DNA of 10,308 bases, from the NCBI GenBank assembly GCA_009908585.1, contig JAAAOZ010000269.1, positions 1 through 10,308 of the forward strand, written 5' to 3'. The notes beneath the pieces are model-generated. The model was not told where the DNA came from, did no database searches, and worked only from the letters and a program-made list of their open reading frames with translations. Below, in pieces: positions 1 through 5,338 of the stretch. The stretch is from Chloroflexota bacterium. GTDB taxonomy: Bacteria > Chloroflexota > Anaerolineae > B4-G1 > SLSP01. The translations under genes were made by a program, and so were the position numbers. Each line of letters starts with the position of its first letter. Within the stretch, counting starts at the first letter, position 1.

Positions 1-1048
1 GACGAATCTCGGCCTTCTCGATGGTGAGCAGCGGCGTCGCCGGCTCATAGCCGACGCTAAGGTCCTTCAACCGCAGCACCAGATCCCCGCTGCGAAGCTG
101 GGTCTGGAGATCGATGTGAATATCCTGATAATCCTTGGGCGCTTCAAGGCGCTCCATACGATTCAAGCGCTTGAGGCGGCCCTTGGCCTGCGAGGAACGC
201 TGGCCGGCCATATAGCGCTGAATAAAGTCCTCGGTCTCGGCGATCTTCTTCTGTTGCGCCTCGTAGCGCGACTGTTGGCGCTCGCGGCGCTCGGCGCGCT
301 GGTGCGCGTAGGCCGTGTAATTGCCCTTGTAGATGTCCATCCGGCGATGATGCAGATCCCAGACGTGATTGACGACCGCGTCCAAGAAGGCGCGGTCGTG
401 CGCCACGACGATCATCGCGCCCGACCATTGCTGGAGATAGCCCTCCAGCCACTCGATGCCGTCGAGATCGAGGTGATTGGTCGGCTCATCTAACAGCAGA
501 AGATCCGGCTTCTCCAGCAGCAGACGCGCCAACAGCGCGCGGGTCTTCTCCCCGCCGCTGAAATAGCGCACGGGCTGTTGATATTGTTTCTCCGTGAAGC
601 CCAGGCCGCTCAACACCCGCTCGATGCGGGTCTCGTAGGTGTAGCCGCCCGCGCGCTCGAAAGCATCGAGCAGGCGACCATAGCGGGCCATCGCATCCTC
701 TTGTAGATCGGGATCGTCGGCGGCCATCGCATCCTCGAGGCGACGCAGTTCGGCCTGCTGCGCGTGCAGCTCCGTGAAGACCGCGTCCATCGCCTCCCAA
801 AGCGTTGCGTCGCTCTCGAAATCCGGCGATTGCGGGAGGTAGCCCAATCGCACGTCCCGCGCGCGATAGATCTCTCCTTCGTCGGGGAGCAGATTGCCGG
901 CGATCATATCCAATAACGTACTCTTGCCACAGCCATTGACGCCCACCAAGGCAATGCTATCGCCGCGATGCACGGTCAATGAGATATTGGAGAAGATTTC
1001 ATCCGCTCCAAAGTATTTCGTCAGTTTTGATGCTGAAATTAAAGTCAT
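1..1048 (-). CDS. ABC-F family ATPase (translation-associated), 3' end cut by the window edge
   Basis: The frame opens at ATG 1048 and stays open to the window edge, giving 349 codons of a protein usually 530-650 aa long. The first nucleotide-binding domain is complete: Walker A GVNGCGKST (residues 36-44), signature FSGGEKTR (163-170), Walker B LLLLDEPTNHLD (D187, E188) and switch histidine in VVAHDRAFLD (H217). A charged helical linker follows at about 235-300, matching the P-site tRNA interaction motif of ABC-F proteins, and the second ATPase domain begins near residue 325. There are no membrane segments. ABC-F proteins bind the ribosomal E site and hydrolyse ATP to relieve stalled or antibiotic-bound ribosomes; the subgroup (EttA, Uup, YdiF or a resistance type) cannot be decided from this part. 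The signature begins with F rather than the common L. It is divergent from the neighbouring Rpn gene. Confidence 0.95.
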   Translation of the reverse strand, partial: MTLISASKLTKYFGADEIFSNISLTVHRGDSIALVGVNGCGKSTLLDMIAGNLLPDEGEIYRARDVRLGYLPQSPDFESDATLWEAMDAVFTELHAQQAELRRLEDAMAADDPDLQEDAMARYGRLLDAFERAGGYTYETRIERVLSGLGFTEKQYQQPVRYFSGGEKTRALLARLLLEKPDLLLLDEPTNHLDLDGIEWLEGYLQQWSGAMIVVAHDRAFLDAVVNHVWDLHHRRMDIYKGNYTAYAHQRAERRERQQSRYEAQQKKIAETEDFIQRYMAGQRSSQAKGRLKRLNRMERLEAPKDYQDIHIDLQTQLRSGDLVLRLKDLSVGYEPATPLLTIEKAEIR

Positions 1049-1057
1049 AGTATGCGC

Positions 1058-1066
1058 ATTATACCA
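1058..1066 (-). promoter_or_regulatory. Extended -10 promoter of the ABC-F gene, probably leaderless
   Basis: Read on the minus strand this is TGGTATAAT, a perfect extended -10 (TGn-TATAAT). Only 9 nt separate it from the ATG at 1048, so transcription would start at or within about 3 nt of the start codon, leaving no room for a Shine-Dalgarno sequence. No good -35 is visible, which is normal for extended -10 promoters. Leaderless expression is inferred, not seen. Confidence 0.6.
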
Positions 1067-1123
1067 GACTTCCGCAGAGACGTGAGGTTGCTAAAGCTGA
1101 TAGCAATCAACGGGGGGCGAAAC

Positions 1124-1151
1124 TTGCACAAAAGGCCTTTAGATTTACAAT
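1124..1151 (+). promoter_or_regulatory. Candidate sigma-70 promoter of the Rpn-like gene
   Basis: TTGCAC (1124-1129) and TACAAT (1146-1151) are separated by 16 nt. The -10 matches 5 of 6 consensus bases, the -35 only 3 of 6. Transcription would start near 1158, about 38 nt before the GTG start chosen for the gene. Confidence 0.4.
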
Positions 1152-1183
1152 ATCATCAACGAACGTCTCTATTCATTATGAAC

Positions 1184-1189
1184 AAGGAG
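1184..1189 (+). promoter_or_regulatory. Shine-Dalgarno AAGGAG that decides a GTG start
   Basis: AAGGAG lies 6 nt before GTG 1196. The in-frame ATG at 1178 and the more distant ATG at 1052 have no ribosome binding site, and the latter lies upstream of the candidate promoter. The site therefore favours the GTG. Confidence 0.55.
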
Positions 1190-1195
1190 CCGGCG

Positions 1196-2227
1196 GTGAC
1201 CGATATCCAATCAACGGACAACTACGACAGCCCCTGGAAAGAGGCGCTGGAGGTCTATTTCACCGAATGCCTCATCTTCTTCTTCCCGCGGGCCGCAGAG
1301 GGTATCGATTGGACGAAAGGGTATCGTTTTCTGGACAAGGAACTCCAGCAGATCGCGCCGGAGGCTCCTACCGGGCGGCGCGCGGTGGACAAGCTGGTCG
1401 AAGTGTGGCGCAAGAACGGGGAGGCCACGTGGGTGCTCATCCATCTGGAGGTGCAGAGCCAGTACGAATCCAGTTTCGCGGAGCGGATGTACGTCTACAA
1501 CTACCGCCTTTTCGACCGCTACCATCAGCAGGTCGCCAGCTTCGCGATCTTGGGGGACGAACGCCCCAACTGGCGGCCAACCCGCTACGGTTACAGCTTG
1601 TGGGGCTGTGAAATCAACCTGACGTTTCCCGTGGTCAAGCTGTTAGACTATCGGGAGCGCATCGCCGCGTTGGAGCAGCATCGTAATCCCTTTGCGGTTG
1701 TGGTGTTGGCGCATTTGCACACGCAAGCGACGCGGGGTAAGCCCGAGGAGCGCTACGCTCTGAAGTGGCGATTGACGCGGATGTTGTACGAACGCGGGTA
1801 CAGCAAGCGTGACGTGCGGTTGTTGTATCGGTTTATTGACTGGGTGATGCGATTGCCGTCCGAATTGACGGAGAAATTCAGAACGCAAGTCATCACGTAT
1901 GAGGAGGAGCACAAGATGGCCTACGTAACGCAGACGTATCAATTAATGAAAGAAGAAGGGTTAGAGGAAGGGTTAGAGGAAGGTCTACAGCAAGGCATTC
2001 AGCAGAATGCACGAGAGAATGTGGTGGATGTGCTCGATATCCGTTTTGGCCCGCCCGAACCTGCCATCGTTGAGCGCGTCAACGCCATTGATGACACCAA
2101 GATGCTGAAGGCGCTACACACGCAAGCCGTGATAGCCGAATCGCTTGAGAAGTTCCGGCAGTTTATGGATGAGCTTTTGAGCCAAGCGGCGCAATCGGAT
2201 GATCAATCCACATCCTCTGATATATAA
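1196..2227 (+). CDS. Rpn family PD-(D/E)XK nuclease / putative transposase
   Basis: Counted from GTG 1196 the product is 343 aa; ATG 1178 would add 6 residues. The N-terminal motif SPWKEALEVYF, then GYRFLDKELQQI, VDKLVEV (D65), LIHLEVQSQ (E85, Q87) and AERMYVYNYRLFDRY are hallmarks of the Rpn/PD-(D/E)XK 'transposase' superfamily. The nuclease signature is the E-x-Q form in place of E-x-K. After residue 252 the chain has EEGLEEGLEEGLQQG repeats and then VVDVLDIRFG, the usual coiled-coil-like tail of this family (DUF4351-like region). Rpn proteins in E. coli are DNA endonucleases that promote RecA-independent recombination; related proteins are very abundant in cyanobacteria and Chloroflexota, often of unknown role. 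The gene stands alone, divergent from the ABC-F gene. Family assignment is firm; activity of this copy is uncertain. Confidence 0.85.
   Translation: MTDIQSTDNYDSPWKEALEVYFTECLIFFFPRAAEGIDWTKGYRFLDKELQQIAPEAPTGRRAVDKLVEVWRKNGEATWVLIHLEVQSQYESSFAERMYVYNYRLFDRYHQQVASFAILGDERPNWRPTRYGYSLWGCEINLTFPVVKLLDYRERIAALEQHRNPFAVVVLAHLHTQATRGKPEERYALKWRLTRMLYERGYSKRDVRLLYRFIDWVMRLPSELTEKFRTQVITYEEEHKMAYVTQTYQLMKEEGLEEGLEEGLQQGIQQNARENVVDVLDIRFGPPEPAIVERVNAIDDTKMLKALHTQAVIAESLEKFRQFMDELLSQAAQSDDQSTSSDI
1958..1981 (+). repeat. 12-bp tandem repeat encoding E-G-L-E units
   Basis: GGGTTAGAGGAA occurs twice in a row (1958-1969 and 1970-1981), followed by a diverged third unit. It lies inside the Rpn-like gene and adds 4 residues per unit, so copy number can change without a frameshift. 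Confidence 0.8.
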
Positions 2228-2228
2228 T
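2223..2228 (+). promoter_or_regulatory. Possible -10 box ahead of the methyltransferase
   Basis: A perfect TATAAT overlaps the stop codon of the Rpn-like gene. I see no convincing -35 at the right distance. The start site would be near 2235, leaving a 63-nt leader rich in GAC/GAT triplets before ATG 2298. Confidence 0.3.
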
Positions 2229-2297
2229 ACGGTTGATGACGGCGATGACGGACGACGCCGACGACATACAAATAGATGAACGGACGACTAGCCTACT

Positions 2298-3143
2298 ATG
2301 CCAAATCCTGACCGAGATTATCTTACCCTATCCCTGAAGCAATACTGGTTTGCGCCGCCGGTGGCGCTCTGGCGCGCCATTGAATTGCGGACGCTGGCGA
2401 CCGAGACGTATCCGCGCCCTATACTAGATCTGGGCTGCGGCGATGGCCTCATCGCTGAGGTGCTGTTCGCGGGCGAGCCGCCTTTTTCCATCGAGGCGGG
2501 CTTCGATCCGTGGTGGAGCCAGGTGCGCCACGCCCCAGCGACCGACGCCTATCGCTTCGTCCAGCAGGCCCAGGGCGACGCGATGCCCTATCCCGATGAC
2601 TCGTTCGCGACGGTCTTCAGCAACTCCGTGCTTGAACACATCCCCCATCTGATGCCGGTGTTGGAAGAGGCCGCGCGCGTGCTCCGACCGGGCGGGCGTT
2701 TCATCGCCTCCGTGCCCAGCGATGCCTTCCGGCGTTTGCTGGCCGGCTATCGCGACCGCGTCGAGGTGGGCGATTTCAACGGCGCACAGGCCTACGCCAA
2801 TCGAATCGACCGCCGACTGGAGCATTATCGTTATCCTACGCCGAAGCGCTGGGCGGAGATGTTGGGCCGCGTGGGGATGCGCCTGCATCACACGCGCTAC
2901 TACATCCCCACCGATGTGGAGATGTTGTGGGATCGGGCCAACGCGCGCTACGGCATCTACGCGGGGCGCTGGCATTGGTACCGGTTGTTGGCGTCGCCGC
3001 GTTTGCAAAGGTTGGGCTATCAGGGCTGGCTCCGGCGCTGGATTGTGCGGCGACTCAGCCAGCGATGGCGCGCAGCGTATGAGAAGGAAGTACCGACGGA
3101 CGGCGTCGGTGGTGGGTTATTGGTGGTGGGAGAAAAGGAATAG
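2298..3143 (+). CDS. Class I SAM-dependent methyltransferase
   Basis: The 281-aa product has the Rossmann methyltransferase motifs in order: motif I ILDLGCGDG (42-50) binding S-adenosylmethionine, an acidic turn AGFDPWW (67-73), DAMPYPDDSF (94-103), motif II TVFSNSVLEHIPH (105-117) and post-motif VLRPGGRFIASVP (128-140). This is the Methyltransf_11/UbiE-like subgroup, whose substrates are small molecules, lipids or sugars rather than DNA. The C-terminal half, rich in Arg, Tyr and Trp, shows no motif I recognise, so the substrate is unknown. No membrane segment is seen. No clear Shine-Dalgarno precedes ATG 2298. Its stop is only 9 nt before the FemAB-type gene, so the two are probably co-transcribed, and a role in modifying a cell-envelope compound is a reasonable guess. 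Confidence 0.85.
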   Translation: MPNPDRDYLTLSLKQYWFAPPVALWRAIELRTLATETYPRPILDLGCGDGLIAEVLFAGEPPFSIEAGFDPWWSQVRHAPATDAYRFVQQAQGDAMPYPDDSFATVFSNSVLEHIPHLMPVLEEAARVLRPGGRFIASVPSDAFRRLLAGYRDRVEVGDFNGAQAYANRIDRRLEHYRYPTPKRWAEMLGRVGMRLHHTRYYIPTDVEMLWDRANARYGIYAGRWHWYRLLASPRLQRLGYQGWLRRWIVRRLSQRWRAAYEKEVPTDGVGGGLLVVGEKE

Positions 3144-3152
3144 CTGATTTTT

Positions 3153-4172
3153 ATGCATAATGAGGCAGCAACGGATCGGGAATGGGAAGAGATCGTCGCG
3201 GCGCACCCGAAGGGCAGCATTTTGCAGACGCGCTGGTGGGGCGAACTGAAATCGGAGTTTGGTTGGGATTGGGATTTGGCCCGGGTGGGAGAAAGCGGCG
3301 CCGTGATCCTCTACCGCCCCTTGCCGCTGTCGCTGGGCGCCATCGCTTACGTGCCGCGCGGGCCGGTGGTGGATTGGAGCGATCCGCAGGCTACGGGCGC
3401 GCTCTGGCAGGAGATGAAGGCCACGGCGCGGCGCCAGCGCGCGTGGGCGCTGTGGATCGAGCCGCCGCTGTTGAACACGCCCGCCGCCCGGTCGCAGCTC
3501 CAGAGCTTGGGCATGCGACCTACCTCGCGCACGATCCAGCCGCCGAGCACCATCGAGATCGATCTCACCCCCTCGGAAGATGATATTCTGATGCGCATGA
3601 AATCCAAGACCCGGTATAATATCCGATTGGCGGAGCGCAAGGGCGTGGAGGTGCGCGAGGGGGATCTGCAAGATGTCTCGACCTTTCATCAGCTTATCGA
3701 GGCTACCAGCGAGCGCAACGAGTTCGGCGTGCACAGCGCGAGGTACTATCAGCGCGTGATGGAGATTCTCCAGCCTAAGGGGCGCGCGAGCCTGTGGCTG
3801 GCCGAGGTCGAGGGCGATGTCGTCGCGGGCATCATCGTCGCTGCGATAGGCGGCCGCGCGTGGTACCTCTACGGCGCCTCTTCCAATCGGCACCGCAAGA
3901 AGATGCCGACCTACGCCCTTCAGTGGGCCGCGATCCGCTGGGCCAAGGCGCGGGGCTGCACCACCTACGATCTGTGGGGCATTCCCGACGCCGATGAGGA
4001 GACCTTAGAGGCGGAGTTCACCCAGCGCAGCGATGGGCTGTGGGGCGTCTACCGCTTCAAGCGTGGATTTGGCGGCGAGGTGACGCGCTTTATGGGCTTG
4101 TGGGAGCAGTCATTGCATCCCCTTTACCCACTGGCCGCGCGGCTCTACGCTATGCGTGAAGGCGTTGAATAA
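3153..4172 (+). CDS. FemAB/FemX-like aminoacyltransferase (GNAT fold)
   Basis: The 339-aa product has the features of FemABX ligases: N-terminal HPKGSILQTRWWGELKSEFGW (18-38, shown only in outline here by G21, W28, W29), then IAYVPRGPVVDW (64-75), STIEIDLT (132-139), the basic segment MKSKTRYNIRLAERKG (149-164), WLAEVEGDVVAGI (215-227), YLYGASS (238-244) and TYDLWGIPD (271-279). FemX-type enzymes add amino acids from aminoacyl-tRNA to the side chain of lipid II, building peptidoglycan cross-bridges. Length is close to Weissella FemX (about 335 aa), and the long coiled-coil arm of staphylococcal FemA is absent. Relatives also act on other acceptors, so the substrate is unproven. The start at ATG 3153 is supported by AAAAGGAA 12 nt upstream, rather distant. 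The stop codon TAA is part of the 7-bp direct repeat flanking the mobile element that follows. Confidence 0.85.
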   Translation: MHNEAATDREWEEIVAAHPKGSILQTRWWGELKSEFGWDWDLARVGESGAVILYRPLPLSLGAIAYVPRGPVVDWSDPQATGALWQEMKATARRQRAWALWIEPPLLNTPAARSQLQSLGMRPTSRTIQPPSTIEIDLTPSEDDILMRMKSKTRYNIRLAERKGVEVREGDLQDVSTFHQLIEATSERNEFGVHSARYYQRVMEILQPKGRASLWLAEVEGDVVAGIIVAAIGGRAWYLYGASSNRHRKKMPTYALQWAAIRWAKARGCTTYDLWGIPDADEETLEAEFTQRSDGLWGVYRFKRGFGGEVTRFMGLWEQSLHPLYPLAARLYAMREGVE

Positions 4173-4334
4173 TTTATGGGTCTTTTGGGTTTTGCCGGGC
4201 AACCCCCTCAGTAGCCCTAAAAGCAGCCAAGAATTGCGTGTTTGTGGGGATTACAGACCTTTTTTGCGTCGTTACTGGGTTGCGCGTGGGGATGGCATAA
4301 TTGCACCCGGCGAATTCCTGAAGAGCCTAATTTA
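4170..4334 (+). mobile_element. MITE-like element, 151 bp, with 7-bp target duplication
   Basis: TAATTTA occurs at 4170-4176 and again at 4328-4334, bracketing 151 bp. The two inner ends are imperfect inverted repeats: reading inward, GGGTCTTTTGGG then TTTTGCCGGG on the left (from 4178), and GGCTCTTCAGG then AATTCGCCGGG on the right (complement from 4327); 16 of 22 positions agree. There is no open reading frame able to encode a transposase, so this is a non-autonomous element. It fills most of the 206 nt between the FemAB and STAS genes. Near its right end it contains ATTGCACCCGGCG, shared with the element at the window end. A TTGCAC lies there too, but no -10 fits it at normal spacing. Confidence 0.75.
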
Positions 4335-4378
4335 TTTACTTTACTAGTGAAGCGTTAGTGAGCAAAGGAGACTTACCT

Positions 4379-4714
4379 ATGGACTACACCCTTGAAGAGT
4401 TCAAACATTGTGATTTGTTGTCCGTCAGCGGCCGCATCGATAGTCAGACCGCGCCGGAACTGGCCGAAGCGCTGGATGATATCTTAGATCAGGGGCGCTA
4501 CAACATTGTCCTCGATCTAAACGATGTGCTCTTTATTTCCAGCGCCGGGCTGCGCGTGTTGATCAACACGCAGAAGCAGTGCAAGCGGCTGAATCGGGGC
4601 GAGGTGGTCTTGGCCCGGGTACCGGAGCGCATCTACGAGGCAATGGACCTGGCCGGATTTATTCCACTGTTTGAGATCTTCGACGATAAAGTTCACGCCG
4701 TTGGCTATTTCTAA
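4379..4714 (+). CDS. STAS-domain anti-sigma factor antagonist (RsbV/SpoIIAA-like)
   Basis: The product is 111 aa, a single STAS domain. The diagnostic stretch IVLDLNDVLFISSAGLRVLI (43-62) contains the phosphorylation site; aligned with B. subtilis SpoIIAA Ser58, the acceptor is Ser55. AAAGGAG at 4364-4370, 8 nt upstream, selects ATG 4379; an in-frame GTG at 4358 overlaps poorly with any ribosome binding site. In partner switching, the unphosphorylated antagonist binds the RsbW-type kinase and releases its client sigma factor, and phosphorylation by that kinase inactivates it. The kinase and the SpoIIE phosphatase that would act on it are encoded directly downstream, although a terminator intervenes. 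Confidence 0.92.
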   Translation: MDYTLEEFKHCDLLSVSGRIDSQTAPELAEALDDILDQGRYNIVLDLNDVLFISSAGLRVLINTQKQCKRLNRGEVVLARVPERIYEAMDLAGFIPLFEIFDDKVHAVGYF

Positions 4715-4728
4715 GGAAATTTCAGCGC

Positions 4729-4803
4729 ATGGGTGAAGCATTTTCAAGCTGCCCATTGGGAGCCGCCTTGGTGTCGACGTCGAGCAGGCCATCGACCCAT
4801 TGA
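4729..4803 (+). CDS. Possible 24-codon small ORF overlapping the terminator
   Basis: ATG 4729 opens 24 codons (MGEAFSSCPLGAALV...) ending at TGA 4801-4803, just where the 3' arm of the terminator stem starts. AAGGAA, which begins at the stop codon of the STAS gene, lies about 10 nt upstream. A ribosome finishing this ORF would cover the hairpin and could influence termination. No homologue is recognised; a chance ORF is at least as likely. Confidence 0.2.
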   Translation: MGEAFSSCPLGAALVSTSSRPSTH

Positions 4804-4817
4804 GGCGGCTTCTTTTT
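4761..4817 (+). terminator. Rho-independent terminator between antagonist and kinase genes
   Basis: Perfect 8-bp arms AGCCGCCT (4761-4768) and AGGCGGCT (4803-4810) are followed by TCTTTTT (4811-4817). The hairpin continues inward with TGGTGTCGA (4769-4777) pairing to TCGACCCA (4792-4799) with one bulge. The structure would end transcription of the STAS gene or reduce expression of the two downstream genes. Confidence 0.85.
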
Positions 4818-4871
4818 ATCCTGACCAAGTCACCCGTGCAGAACTGCTTCGTTGGCTCGACCTTCGCAGAG

Positions 4872-4887
4872 TAGGACGACAATCCTA
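4872..4887 (+). promoter_or_regulatory. Small hairpin covering the kinase ribosome binding site
   Basis: TAGGA (4872-4876) pairs with TCCTA (4883-4887) around the 6-nt loop CGACAA. The left arm is the only Shine-Dalgarno-like sequence before ATG 4887 and the right arm includes the A of that ATG. Five base pairs alone are weak; the effect on translation is speculative. Confidence 0.3.
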
Positions 4888-5312
4888 TGAGTGATAAAAT
4901 AAAAAAGACCGTGACCTTCCCCGCGACGTACGAGAGCCTTGCTGCCATCAGTAAGTTCGTCATCGCCGCCGCAGAGGCCGCCGGGTTGAGCGACAAGGCC
5001 ACCTACGGCCTTCAATTAGCTGTGGATGAAGCGTGCTCCAACATCATCGAGTACGCTTATGAGGATCTGGAGGCCCAAGGGATCACCTGCACGTGTCGCG
5101 TGAACGACCGGTCGATAACAATTACTTTGCGCGACGAGGGACGCCCCTTTAACCCCAAAGATGCACCAGAGCCAGATCTCTGCTCCCCCTTGGAAGAGCG
5201 CCAAGTTGGCGGATTGGGGCTATACTTCATTCATCAGATGATGGATGAGGTGCGCTTTTCCTGCGAATCCGACGGCACCAATGTGCTCACATTGGTCAAG
5301 CATCGCTCGTGA
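4887..5312 (+). CDS. RsbW/SpoIIAB-like anti-sigma kinase (HATPase_c_2)
   Basis: The 141-aa product has the GHKL ATPase motifs in the compact form of anti-sigma serine kinases: N box LAVDEACSNIIEYAY (44-58, with E48 and N52), G1 box LRDEGRPFNP (81-90) and G2 box VGGLGLYFI (107-115). Length equals that of the family (about 140-160 aa). Such kinases hold a sigma factor or another client and phosphorylate the STAS antagonist on serine; here the likely antagonist is encoded just upstream. No sigma factor gene is nearby, and many Chloroflexota and cyanobacterial homologues have non-sigma targets. The SpoIIE phosphatase gene follows after 26 nt, so those two form a transcription unit. The upstream terminator and the lack of a clear promoter in 4818-4886 suggest expression by read-through or from a promoter I cannot recognise. 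Confidence 0.92.
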   Translation: MSDKIKKTVTFPATYESLAAISKFVIAAAEAAGLSDKATYGLQLAVDEACSNIIEYAYEDLEAQGITCTCRVNDRSITITLRDEGRPFNPKDAPEPDLCSPLEERQVGGLGLYFIHQMMDEVRFSCESDGTNVLTLVKHRS

Positions 5313-5338
5313 TTGCCATGCGAGGAGGATGCCTGTAG

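Noticed and set aside
3117..3893. 258-aa minus-strand ORF opposite the FemAB gene
   Set aside because: Shadow ORF rich in Arg, His and Ala with no recognisable domain.
4178..4206. GGGTT...AACCC hairpin as a terminator for the FemAB gene
   Set aside because: There is no T tract after it and the left arm belongs to the inverted repeat of the element.
4236..4262. GGGATTACAG resembling a human Alu repeat (contamination)
   Set aside because: The match is limited to about 10 bases inside an element that has a second copy in the same bacterial window.
4156..4347. 63-aa plus-strand ORF after the FemAB gene
   Set aside because: It begins inside the end of the FemAB gene and its reading frame is the translation of the 151-bp element; the similar peptide at the window end simply reflects the shared repeat.
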